From positions 1 through 64,000 of the forward strand of contig JAFGBU010000010.1 in assembly GCA_016932995.1 (NCBI GenBank): a stretch of 64,000 nucleotides of DNA. Reading direction: 5' to 3'. The position numbers and the translations under genes are program-made. Of the stretch, positions 33,930 through 41,238 are shown in pieces. The number at the start of each line of letters is the position of its first letter. Position 1 is the first letter of the stretch. Origin of the DNA: Desulfovibrionaceae bacterium. GTDB lineage: Bacteria; Desulfobacterota; Desulfovibrionia; Desulfovibrionales; Desulfovibrionaceae. Below the pieces are notes generated by a model. It saw only the letters and a program-made list of their open reading frames with translations. It had not been told where the DNA came from and ran no database searches.

Positions 33930-33958
33930 TTGACAGGAGGGTAGTCTACGGTTATCAA
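33930..33958 (+). promoter_or_regulatory. Sigma-70 promoter for the tRNA pair
   Basis: A perfect TTGACA at 33930-33935, a 17-base spacer and TATCAA at 33953-33958, sixteen bases before the first tRNA. This is one of the best promoter matches in the window and fits strong tRNA transcription. Confidence 0.75.
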
Positions 33959-33973
33959 ATTTTTCCTTTTGCC

Positions 33974-34049
33974 GGGCCGTTAACTCAGTTGGTAGAGTAT
34001 CTGCCTTTTAAGCAGAGAGTCGCAAGTTCGAGTCTTGCACGGCCCACCA
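33974..34049 (+). tRNA. tRNA-Lys (anticodon TTT)
   Basis: Full cloverleaf: acceptor GGGCCGT pairs with ACGGCCC, D arm with AACTCAGTTGGTAGAG, anticodon stem TCTGC/GCAGA with loop CTTTTAA (anticodon TTT), T arm GCAAG-TTCGAGT-CTTGC. The discriminator A and CCA end are encoded. It is the first of two tandem tRNA genes and should be co-transcribed with tRNA-Glu 11 bases later. Confidence 0.97.
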
Positions 34050-34060
34050 AGGGAAGACAC

Positions 34061-34136
34061 GTCCCCATCGTCTAGTGGCCTAGGACGCTGGCCTCTCACG
34101 CCGGTAACGGGGGTTCAAATCCCCCTGGGGACGCCA
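34061..34136 (+). tRNA. tRNA-Glu (anticodon CTC)
   Basis: Acceptor GTCCCCA pairs with TGGGGAC; anticodon stem CTGGC/GCCGG with loop CTCTCAC (anticodon CTC); T arm GGGGG-TTCAAAT-CCCCC; encoded CCA. This is the minor glutamate isoacceptor reading GAG. Its 3' half and the terminator after it are repeated in diverged form at 36041-36120, making it a probable integration site. Confidence 0.97.
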
Positions 34137-34146
34137 AGGAAATTCA

Positions 34147-34178
34147 AAGGGTCAGGACCATGTCCTGGCCCTTTTTTT
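34147..34178 (+). terminator. Intrinsic terminator after the tRNA pair
   Basis: AAGGGTCAGGAC, a CCATG-type loop, then TCCTGGCCC and seven T residues. It ends the tRNA transcript and is duplicated, in improved form, at 36080-36112. Confidence 0.88.
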
Positions 34179-34239
34179 GTGTTTGGCGAACACCTCGTCC
34201 ATTGCAGCCCCCGCCCCGCACGGCCGCGGGCTTCCCTTG

Positions 34240-34258
34240 GTTAAGGTTTTGCCTTAAC
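34240..34258 (+). promoter_or_regulatory. Inverted repeat before the GNAT-HDAC gene
   Basis: GTTAAGG-TTTTG-CCTTAAC, a perfect seven-base inverted repeat ending eight bases before the ATG at 34267. It is placed where a regulator could block transcription or where an RNA hairpin could hide the start; no ribosome site other than this AAGG is visible. Confidence 0.5.
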
Positions 34259-34266
34259 ATTTTAAA

Positions 34267-36006
34267 ATGTTTCGCATCCGGCGCATATACGACGACACCC
34301 TGCCCCTGGACCGCCAGGCCATTGCCGCGGCCCAGGCCATCCTGCGCGAGCAGTTCCAACTGCTCAGCAGCGAGGAGATCGAGGCCCTGCCCGACCTGCT
34401 GGGCGACCCCGTGGCCCACGGCTTCCGCACCATCCTGTTCGTGGCCGATGCGCGCGGCAAGATCCAGGGCTTCGCCCTGCTCATGCACTTCCCGGACCTG
34501 CGCTTCTGCTACCTGGACTTTTTGTCCGTGCCCAAGGCCATGACCAGCCGGGGCACGGGCGGGGTGCTCTACGAACGGGTGCGCCAGGAGGCCCGGGACC
34601 TGAAGTCCCCGGGCCTGTTCTTCGAGTGCCTGCCCGACGACCCAGCGCTGTGCGCGGATCCGGCCGTGCTGGCCGCCAACCGGGCGCGGCTGCGCTTCTA
34701 CGAGCGGTACGGGGCCCGGCCCGTGGTGGGCACGGCCTACGAGACCCCGCTCAAGCCGGGCGGGGACTGTCCGCCGTACCTGGTCCTCGACCCCCTGGAC
34801 AGCCTCAGGCCCCTGGCCGGGAGACGGGCGCGGGCCATAGTCCGGGCCGTGCTGGAGCGCAAATACCGCGGGGTCTGCCCCCCGGAATACGTGGACATGG
34901 TCGTGCGCTCGTTCCGCGACGGGCCCGTGCGCCTGCGGCCGCCGCGCTACCTGGAGCCGCGGCCCGAGCCCCTGCCCAGGCGCGCCGTGGGCCCGGACCA
35001 GCGCATCGCCCTGGTGGTCAACGACCGCCACGACATCCACCACATGCATGAGCGCGGCTACGTGCAGGCCCCGGTGCGCGTGGACCGCATCCTGGAGCAG
35101 CTGCGGCGCACCGGGCTGTTCGAGGACCTCCCGGCCCGGCGCTTTCCGGACGCCCGCATCAAGGCCGTGCACGACGCGGACTACGTGGACTACCTGAAGC
35201 GGGTCTCCCTGCGCATCCCGGAGGGCCGCTCGGTCTACCCGTACGTCTTTCCCATCCGCAACCAGGCCAAGCCGCCCCGGGAGCTGCCGGTGCGCGCCGG
35301 GTACTACTGCATCGACACCTTCACCCCGCTGAACCCCAGCGCCTGGAAGGCGGCGCGCCGGGCCGCGGACTGCGCCCTGACCGCGGCCTCGGCCGTGGCC
35401 TCGGGCCAGCGCCTGGCCTACGCCCTGGTCAGGCCGCCGGGGCACCACGCCGAACGCAGGTCCTTCGGCGGGTTCTGCTACCTGAACAACGCGGCCCTGG
35501 CCGCCCAGACACTCTCGGCCCTGGGCCGGGTGGCGGTGCTCGACCTGGACTTTCACCACGGAAACGGCACCCAGAACATCTTCTACTCCCGCTGCGACGT
35601 GCTCACCGTGTCCATCCACGGCCACCCCAGCTTCGCCTATCCCTATTTCAGCGGCTTCCGCGACGAGCGCGGGGAGGGCGCGGGCCTGGGCTTCAACCGC
35701 AACTTTCCCCTCCAGGAAGGGGTGGACGGCCACATGTACCGCAACGTCCTGGCCCGGGCCCTGGGGGAGGTCCAGACCTTCGGCCCGAGCTTCCTGGTCC
35801 TGGCCCTGGGCCTGGACCCGGCCAAGGGCGATCCCACGGGCACCTGGTCCCTGGGCGCGCGCGACTTCCTGGCCAACGGCCGGATGGTCGGGGAGCTGGG
35901 CCGGCCCACGGTGGTGGTTCAGGAGGGCGGCTACCGCATCCGCTCCCTGGGGACCAACGCCCGACACTTTTTCCAGGGCCTTTGGCAAGGGGCCTTCGGG
36001 CGCTGA
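34267..36006 (+). CDS. GNAT acetyltransferase fused to a histone-deacetylase-family amidohydrolase
   Basis: 579 residues. The N-terminal part (about 1-160) has a GNAT pattern: FRTILFVADARGKIQGFALLMHF, then FLSVPKAMTSRGTGGVLYERVR, whose RGTGG is the acetyl-CoA loop. A linker of about 100 residues follows. The C-terminal part (about 250-575) is a class II-like HDAC: MHERGY, the catalytic pair H393-H394 in RPPGHHAE, zinc ligands D428 and H430 in DLDFHHGNG, a third aspartate in LGLDP, and QEGGYR near the end. Prokaryotic HDACs act on acetylpolyamines, acetoin-related or protein substrates. One protein with both acetylating and deacetylating domains is unusual. It lies between the tRNA-Glu gene and the diverged copy of its 3' end. 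Confidence 0.85.
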   Translation: MFRIRRIYDDTLPLDRQAIAAAQAILREQFQLLSSEEIEALPDLLGDPVAHGFRTILFVADARGKIQGFALLMHFPDLRFCYLDFLSVPKAMTSRGTGGVLYERVRQEARDLKSPGLFFECLPDDPALCADPAVLAANRARLRFYERYGARPVVGTAYETPLKPGGDCPPYLVLDPLDSLRPLAGRRARAIVRAVLERKYRGVCPPEYVDMVVRSFRDGPVRLRPPRYLEPRPEPLPRRAVGPDQRIALVVNDRHDIHHMHERGYVQAPVRVDRILEQLRRTGLFEDLPARRFPDARIKAVHDADYVDYLKRVSLRIPEGRSVYPYVFPIRNQAKPPRELPVRAGYYCIDTFTPLNPSAWKAARRAADCALTAASAVASGQRLAYALVRPPGHHAERRSFGGFCYLNNAALAAQTLSALGRVAVLDLDFHHGNGTQNIFYSRCDVLTVSIHGHPSFAYPYFSGFRDERGEGAGLGFNRNFPLQEGVDGHMYRNVLARALGEVQTFGPSFLVLALGLDPAKGDPTGTWSLGARDFLANGRMVGELGRPTVVVQEGGYRIRSLGTNARHFFQGLWQGAFGR

Positions 36007-36040
36007 ACCGGGCCGCCGCGGGCAAGCCTCTCCGGCCGCT

Positions 36041-36120
36041 AACAGGGCTCAACTCCCCCTGGGGAGGCCAAGTTTATTCAAGGGGTCAGGACAAAGTCCT
36101 GACCCCTTTTTTGTGGTTGG
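36041..36120 (+). repeat. Diverged copy of the tRNA-Glu 3' end and its terminator (att-like)
   Basis: Colinear with 34106-34186 across about 80 bases. Shared blocks include TCCCCCTGGGGA then GCCAAG, ATTCAA, GGGTCAGGAC, GTCCTG and CCCTTTTTT. Identity is roughly 80% by eye. Only the T-arm/acceptor 3' part of the tRNA is present, so this is not a working tRNA. Such partial duplication is what integration of an element at a tRNA 3' end leaves behind. No integrase gene is in the window. Confidence 0.8.
36080..36112 (+). terminator. Perfect intrinsic terminator in the att-like copy
   Basis: AGGGGTCAGGAC-AAA-GTCCTGACCCCT is a perfect twelve-pair stem followed by T residues. It ends the GNAT-HDAC gene (74 bases after the stop) and matches the tRNA terminator at 34147. 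Confidence 0.9.
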
Positions 36121-36205
36121 GCGCTGGGGCGGGGGAAAACTTTTTTATTATGGAGTTTCAGGATGTTGGCTAAAAAATTGATGCCGCCCCGTAAAACTTA
36201 AGCAT

Positions 36206-37690
36206 TCAACTACCCTGAGGCAATAATTTTGCAAAAGGCCCTACTATAGTGTCAACCTCATCCGGATAGTATTGTGTCCAGATGTAAATGAACGCATCGC
36301 GCACAGAGTCTTCAGCCAAAAATCCAACTTTTTCACCAATCTGGGAATAAAGGAGGTGGGGGTCTCTGTTAGTTCGCCTTGTCTCTTCGACTACCTGCTT
36401 AACCATGTCCTGTTCTTTAAAATCCCTCAATAAAATAACTGACAGCTGCCCCTTGCACTCAGATATCTTATCCATCACCTTGTCATAAATATAGGTTTCT
36501 GGTGACTCACCGGGCAATCTAAATACTTTATCTTCAGCTGAATCAGATTCCTGAGAATCACCATCAATGATACAAATTGACGGATATTTTGATGTTGGGT
36601 CAGAGTTGTGGAAGGTATTAATTTTAACAGCAGACCCATCACCATACATTGGGTGTATTTCAATTGATTCTAAAAGCTCACTATTCTTTTTCTTTAAAAT
36701 ACCACGAATCCATGCTTTGGCAAAATCATCCTCCACAAAGATAGCCAAACCAGTGTCAACTTCGCCTGTAATTGTTCTAATGGCATGAATGTTCAACTTG
36801 CCTTGTACCAGGGTCCCGTCAATACATGCCCATATAGCACAGTCTGGCAACGGAACTAATGCATCGTTAGAATGTGTAGTAAACACTACTTGTGTTTTTT
36901 TTCTTTTTGAAAGATCTATCAAATACTCAACTACCCTAATTGTAGCAACAGGATGCAGTCCATTTTCTATTTCCTCAATCAATACAAGACTATTATCTTC
37001 TATGTTTTCTAGCAGCATAAGCATTCGTATTATGCTTGATTCTCCAGCACCAAAATGAAATTCCGAATAACGCGAGCCATTATGATTTCCGGATAATAAT
37101 GAAATTTTGCCTCTCTGATCTATTTGAAGACTAGCGAAGTTTGATATGTCTTTTCCAAGAATTTTTTCTACATTATTTTTTACATTATTCTCGAGTGAAA
37201 AAATGTCATTTTCATTGAATGCAAACGATGGTGATGCGCACTTTTTGAGCTCAATTCGCTCATTAGCAGGAACAGTTCTTGACACACCAAAAAACACACA
37301 GTCCCTTTCCAGTGCCCCTCTTTTCCATCTATAGCTTTTATAGCTTGCTGTACGCCTAATAGTATCATCAGTTTTTATATTTTTATCAATAAGAGTATAC
37401 TCTATTTTCCAGTTCTGCATTGCTTCATCGAGTTTGCCACTTTTTGCAAAAAACTGGTTTGGTTTAATATCTTTATATATACACCCTGAAGCCCCAAGTA
37501 CTGTTGTTTTTCCACCTCCATTAGAGCCAATTAAGGCTGTTACAGGGAAATCAAAATTGATTGCCTGGCCATTAAGCATTCTTAATGCGTGAAACCTAAT
37601 TTTTTTAAGGTATTGTTCGTAGTTGTTGTTGGCAACTTTTTCAATTAATTCATTCTTGGTGCTGTCTCGTATTTCACTGCGGTAAGCCAT
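36206..37690 (-). CDS. OLD-like ATPase with C-terminal TOPRIM domain (candidate phage-defence protein)
   Basis: 494 residues, with GAGGG just before the ATG. Unlike its neighbours the gene is AT-rich, with A/T third positions. Residues 30-280 form an ABC/AAA_21-type ATPase: Walker A GSNGGGKT (55-62), signature-like FGAGESS (213-219), Walker B LVLIEEIENGLHP (235-247) and H273 in TTHS. Residues about 315-490 look like a TOPRIM domain: FVEDD (E320) and IIDGDS (D376, D378), the acidic set that binds metal in OLD-family nucleases. The ATPase-TOPRIM order is that of OLD and GajA. OLD-like proteins act as antiviral nucleases. No partner gene (UvrD-type helicase, reverse transcriptase) is adjacent, so it would be a class 1, stand-alone OLD. 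Confidence 0.78.
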   Translation of the reverse strand: MAYRSEIRDSTKNELIEKVANNNYEQYLKKIRFHALRMLNGQAINFDFPVTALIGSNGGGKTTVLGASGCIYKDIKPNQFFAKSGKLDEAMQNWKIEYTLIDKNIKTDDTIRRTASYKSYRWKRGALERDCVFFGVSRTVPANERIELKKCASPSFAFNENDIFSLENNVKNNVEKILGKDISNFASLQIDQRGKISLLSGNHNGSRYSEFHFGAGESSIIRMLMLLENIEDNSLVLIEEIENGLHPVATIRVVEYLIDLSKRKKTQVVFTTHSNDALVPLPDCAIWACIDGTLVQGKLNIHAIRTITGEVDTGLAIFVEDDFAKAWIRGILKKKNSELLESIEIHPMYGDGSAVKINTFHNSDPTSKYPSICIIDGDSQESDSAEDKVFRLPGESPETYIYDKVMDKISECKGQLSVILLRDFKEQDMVKQVVEETRRTNRDPHLLYSQIGEKVGFLAEDSVRDAFIYIWTQYYPDEVDTIVGPFAKLLPQGS

Positions 37691-37743
37691 GTCGACCCTC
37701 GTTTTAATTTAGACACTAATCCCAAAATTTGTAAATTTAATAT

Positions 37744-37773
37744 ATAATTAATTTTAGTACATAGTCTAGTCAA
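37744..37773 (-). promoter_or_regulatory. Candidate promoter for the OLD-like gene
   Basis: On the minus strand TTGACT (37773-37768), an 18-base spacer, then AATTAT (37749-37744), inside very AT-rich DNA about 55 bases before the start. Confidence 0.45.
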
Positions 37774-37935
37774 CAAAATGGAGTGACTGAAAGGAACTTT
37801 ATTTTGAATTCTGGCCGGACCGCTCTCAAATCAACTCTCCCAAATCGCACTCAAGGACGCGGGACATGGCAAATATTCCCCCCTGCCCTGGGGCGTTCAG
37901 CATCCAAGATATCGCCCCCCATCACCTGACGCCGG

Positions 37936-39009
37936 TCATGGCGCTGGTTGCGGGATCGGCCGGCCAAACACCGTGTATATCCTCTCGATCTCCCCCAAGA
38001 CAAAATCCGCCAGCCTTTGCTGGTTCGCCCGCGCCGTCGGGTCACTGGCGCCGTGGTCGCCAATGACCAGGATGTTCTCGTCGTTCAGCAGGTTCGCAGG
38101 GCCCGTGTAGTTGAAGCTGCCCGCAATGATCACCTGCCGGTCAATGACCATCAGCTTGTGGTGCAGCTTGCCCACCGGGGCCTTGTTCGGCACCTGCCTG
38201 ATGTCGATGTTCGTCTGGTTGAGGAGATGCTTTGAGGCCGCCCACTTCTGGTTGGCCTGCTTGGCGTCGAGATTGCCCTTGATCTTGATGTCGGCCCTGG
38301 CGGCCAGAAGCATCTGGTCGTCAATGGCCGAGGACTCCGCAAAGGTGAAGATGGCGAAGTCGATCCGCTCCCGGGCCTTTGCCATCTGCTTGGCGATCTC
38401 CATTTCCGGGTCATGGTCGGGGGCGAAGAGCACCTTGATCGGCACGCCGGACACGATCTCGACTTTCGGCTTGCGGTCATGGCCTTCGTTGAGCCTGCCG
38501 AAGTGCCCCTGTTGGATTTCCCGATACTCGCGGCCGTAGATCTTGGCGATCTTTTCGTCGTGGATGACGATGACGTGGTTCAGGTTCCTGCTGACGCCGG
38601 TCGTGGTGAAGTTGGTCGAGCCCGTCAACAGGGACTTCCCGTCGCGGATGATGAACTTCTGGTGGAATATCTTGGGGTTGAAGTCCGAGTTGACCTTGAT
38701 GGCGGAGCGAAGGATGGCGTCGTGGAGCTGGCGGTTGAGCTCATTGGTCCCTTGCTGCTCAAAAGGGTCCGGCCGGAACTTCGGCACGGTCAGGTAGTCG
38801 GCTTCGAGCACGACGCGGACCTTGACCCCGCCCTGCTTGGCGCGGATTATCGCCCCGGCGATCTCCCTGCTGTCGATCTCCTGCACGGCGATATCAAGGC
38901 TTTTGCGCGCACCGTCTATGAAGCCGACAATGGTCTTGAGGAGGTCGTCGGGCGCGCCGGCCTGCTGCGGCCCCATGTGGATTTCTATGTTTTCTACCTG
39001 CACGGCCAT
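37936..39009 (-). CDS. Phospholipase-D-superfamily nuclease-like protein
   Basis: 357 residues from the ATG at 39009 (AAGGAGG nine bases upstream); the frame runs further back without a ribosome site. Two HKD motifs are complete: HQKFIIRDGKSLLTGSTNF and HHKLMVIDRQVIIAGSFNY, so the two halves can build one active site. No signal peptide is seen, so it is predicted cytoplasmic; cytoplasmic PLD proteins are often nucleases (Nuc, BfiI-like) rather than lipases. Base use is intermediate between the AT-rich OLD-like gene and the host genes. It lies upstream of the OLD-like gene on the same strand (245 bases). A defensive role is possible from location only. Confidence 0.83.
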   Translation of the reverse strand: MAVQVENIEIHMGPQQAGAPDDLLKTIVGFIDGARKSLDIAVQEIDSREIAGAIIRAKQGGVKVRVVLEADYLTVPKFRPDPFEQQGTNELNRQLHDAILRSAIKVNSDFNPKIFHQKFIIRDGKSLLTGSTNFTTTGVSRNLNHVIVIHDEKIAKIYGREYREIQQGHFGRLNEGHDRKPKVEIVSGVPIKVLFAPDHDPEMEIAKQMAKARERIDFAIFTFAESSAIDDQMLLAARADIKIKGNLDAKQANQKWAASKHLLNQTNIDIRQVPNKAPVGKLHHKLMVIDRQVIIAGSFNYTGPANLLNDENILVIGDHGASDPTARANQQRLADFVLGEIERIYTVFGRPIPQPAP

Positions 39010-39214
39010 GGCAAGGACCCTCCTTTGTCTTGCTGCGAGTTGTTGAAAGACCATGGCCCGGCCCAGTCCTCCCGCACAGGCAACAACAGCTATAGTATCC
39101 ACGTAAACCAATTCGATTGCCGGGTATAGACTTGCGGCCCAAACCGCGGGGCGGCTCAACGACTTGGGGCCAGGCGGCCAGGCCCTTGAGATGCGGGCCT
39201 GGTGCGAAAAAATC

Positions 39215-39973
39215 TCACCTCGGCCTGAACAGGCCGATCTCAAGCGCCAGCCTGGCCAGGTCCAGGTCCTTGGGCTCGTCCAGGTCGATGGATTCGATCA
39301 GGGTCAGCTCAAGCACGATCGGAAGCCGGAACCGGGGGTGCCGATGCAGGTCGTCCCGGTTGTCCTTGACCGCGTTGAACGAAAAAAGATTCTGATACAG
39401 GCGATTGCCGCCGCCTTCCCGGCCCGCCGAACCCGCCGAACCCGCCGAACCGGGCCGGCGGACAAGCCCCGCGCAAAACAACGCAAGCGCCCCGCCCGCC
39501 TCGCCCCAGAAGCCCTGCGCAGGGTACGGCAACACACACATGCCCCGCACATTGGCCGCGTTGGGATCAGCGGCCAGCATGTCCAGGGCCTGGTCGATGC
39601 GGCCCGGCAGCCTGAACGGATAGGTCGGGCTCATGCCCACGGCGATGTCCGCGACAAAGCCCTGATTGTCCCGAAGCCAGGCCCGCTGGAACTCAAGCGC
39701 CCGCTCCAGGGGCGAATCGTCCGCGGCCAGCCCGGCCGGGCGCAGAAACGGGGCCTCGGCCCCGTACTCCACGGCCGCGGCCCTGATGGCCGGGCTGTCC
39801 GTGTTCACGATCACCCGGTCCACGCCCCGCGACTCCAGGGCGGCCGCGATGGTGTGGGCGATGACCGGCCTGCCGCCCAGGTCCTGGAGCGCCTTGCCGG
39901 GCAGGCCCTTGGATCCGCCGCGCGCCGGTATCCAGGCCAAGACCGTCTGTTTCCTGCCTTGAACAGCTACCAT
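39215..39973 (-). CDS. CMP-sugar cytidylyltransferase (NeuA-like), copy 1
   Basis: 252 residues from the ATG at 39973 (a TTG two codons earlier is possible). The nucleotide-binding motif IPARGGSKGLPGKAL, then DRVIVNTDSP and VGMSPTYPF, define the acylneuraminate/CMP-NulO synthetase family. It would activate a keto-sugar acid with CTP for transfer to a surface glycan. It closely resembles the second copy at 40498 in protein and in DNA, most strongly in the first 100 residues. Near the C-terminus a nine-base repeat in triplicate adds Gly-Ser-Ala units absent from copy 2. It is the last gene of the locus. Confidence 0.85.
   Translation of the reverse strand: MVAVQGRKQTVLAWIPARGGSKGLPGKALQDLGGRPVIAHTIAAALESRGVDRVIVNTDSPAIRAAAVEYGAEAPFLRPAGLAADDSPLERALEFQRAWLRDNQGFVADIAVGMSPTYPFRLPGRIDQALDMLAADPNAANVRGMCVLPYPAQGFWGEAGGALALFCAGLVRRPGSAGSAGSAGREGGGNRLYQNLFSFNAVKDNRDDLHRHPRFRLPIVLELTLIESIDLDEPKDLDLARLALEIGLFRPR
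39425..39451 (-). repeat. Nine-base coding repeat, three copies
   Basis: CGCCGAACC occurs three times without a mismatch inside the first cytidylyltransferase gene, encoding a short Gly-Ser-Ala run in a loop before the QNLFSFN motif. Being a multiple of three it can change length without a frameshift. Confidence 0.85.
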
Positions 39974-40031
39974 GGCCAAGGACCGAATGAAAAAAGGCCG
40001 CAGGCCCGGGCCGGATGAAGAATCGCCCTGC

Positions 40032-40532
40032 TCAAACCCCGGCCGCCTCCCGGACCTGGAGGATTATCTCCAAATTTTCCAGCACATTGCTCCTGTCCAG
40101 GAGCTTTTCCCTTTCCAGCCTGCACATGGCCGTGACCCCCTCGGCCGGGGCGCTCGGAAAGGGGACTCCGGCCGGGACGAATATCAGGGCCGGAACGTAG
40201 CGGTAGACCGCGGGGTAGCGCTGGCGCGAGCCGCGTATCTCCTGGGGCACGTCCACGGCGTAGCTGGCGTAGCCGTCCGCGTCCGCGCTCAGCAGCCTGT
40301 AGGGGTGGTGGTCGTCCTCCACCCGGCAGCCGGAGATGGTCGCCAGGGGGCTTTCGGCCGCGCAGCGCACAAAGCGCGAGACATCGTCCAGCCCGAGCAG
40401 GGGATAGTCCTCGTGGACAATGACCCGGGGCTCCGGGGCCACGCGCTCCACATCGAAGCGCTTGCCGAGCAGCCAGGTCCCTCCCGGCCCGGCTGAATCA
40501 TCCGCGCATTGCCAAATTACCAGCGGTTCCAT
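40032..40532 (-). CDS. N-terminally shortened cytidylyltransferase-like protein
   Basis: 166 residues, with CAGGAGC upstream of the ATG, which lies 35 bases inside the previous gene. It lacks the IPARGGSKG nucleotide motif. The rest follows the central and C-terminal part of NeuA/KdsB-type enzymes: PLLGLDDVSRFVRCAAESPLATISGC, HHPYRLLSADADGYA, the RGSRQRYPAVYRYVPALI segment (compare RRQDLPPVYRPNGAIY in NeuA) and a helical end. Inference: either a decayed gene or a subunit that works with one of the two complete cytidylyltransferases on each side. The intact ribosome site and clean frame favour a working gene. Confidence 0.65.
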   Translation of the reverse strand: MEPLVIWQCADDSAGPGGTWLLGKRFDVERVAPEPRVIVHEDYPLLGLDDVSRFVRCAAESPLATISGCRVEDDHHPYRLLSADADGYASYAVDVPQEIRGSRQRYPAVYRYVPALIFVPAGVPFPSAPAEGVTAMCRLEREKLLDRSNVLENLEIILQVREAAGV

Positions 40533-41238
40533 CGGCGAACAGCTCCTGTTGAAGGATCAGTCTGGCCAAATCGAGGTCCCTTGGCTCGTCAATGTCGATC
40601 GACTCGATCAGGTCCAATTCCAGGGGCGCGATGCGGTCCACAACCCGTCCCCTCGTCTCCTGGTAGCGGCAGTTGAGCACCAGGTTGAAGGAGAACAGGT
40701 TCTGGAGCATGCCGCCCCGGACAGGGACCCGGTCAAAGACCACGGCCGCGAGGGACCCGTTCGCGGCCAGCCAGTAGTTGTCCGGGTCATGCGCCTGGCG
40801 GCCCATGCCCCGGACGTTGCCTATCCCCGGGTCCTTGACCGCCATGTCCAGGGCCTGGTCGATGCGGCCCCTGCGCCGGAACGGATGGGTGGGGCTCATG
40901 CCCACGGCCAGCTCGCAGCTGAAGCCCTGGTTCCGCTCCAGCCAGACGTTCATGTGCTGGACCACGTCCGCAAGGCTGGAGTCGTCCCGGGCCAGCTCAG
41001 CGGGCCGCAGAAACGGGACCTCGGCCCCGTACTCGAGGGCCGCGGCCGCGATCTCCGGATCGTCGGTGTTCACGATGACCCGGTCCATGCCCCTGACCGC
41101 CAGGGCGGCCTCGATGGTGTGGGCGATGACCGGCCTGCCGCCCAGGTCCTGGAGGGCCTTGCGGGGCAGGCCCTTGGACCCGCCGCGCGCCGGTATCCAG
41201 GCCATGAGCGCGCGGTCGCGTCCATCGAGCCGGATCAC
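40498..41238 (-). CDS. CMP-sugar cytidylyltransferase (NeuA-like), copy 2
   Basis: 246 residues. Start is the GTG at 41238 overlapping the preceding stop as GTGA, with GGAGGGCGG in front. MAWIPARGGSKGLPRKAL near residue 10 is the CTP-binding motif; DRVIVNTDDPEIAAAALEYGAEVPFLRPAE and VGMSPTHPF follow. Two-thirds of the residues in the first half are shared with copy 1 and long DNA blocks are nearly identical (39860-39945 versus 41118-41205), so a recent duplication or gene conversion is likely. It is translationally coupled to the glycosyltransferase gene. Confidence 0.86.
   Translation of the reverse strand: MIRLDGRDRALMAWIPARGGSKGLPRKALQDLGGRPVIAHTIEAALAVRGMDRVIVNTDDPEIAAAALEYGAEVPFLRPAELARDDSSLADVVQHMNVWLERNQGFSCELAVGMSPTHPFRRRGRIDQALDMAVKDPGIGNVRGMGRQAHDPDNYWLAANGSLAAVVFDRVPVRGGMLQNLFSFNLVLNCRYQETRGRVVDRIAPLELDLIESIDIDEPRDLDLARLILQQELFADGTAGNLAMRG

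Noticed and set aside
36041-36070. A second tRNA-Glu gene
   Set aside because: Only the 3' part is present; there is no D arm, anticodon arm or 5' acceptor strand before it.
36206-39009. Integrase or transposase gene for the tRNA-linked region
   Set aside because: Neither the OLD-like nor the PLD-type gene has recombinase motifs and no other frame there fits; if an element integrated, its integrase is lost or outside the window.
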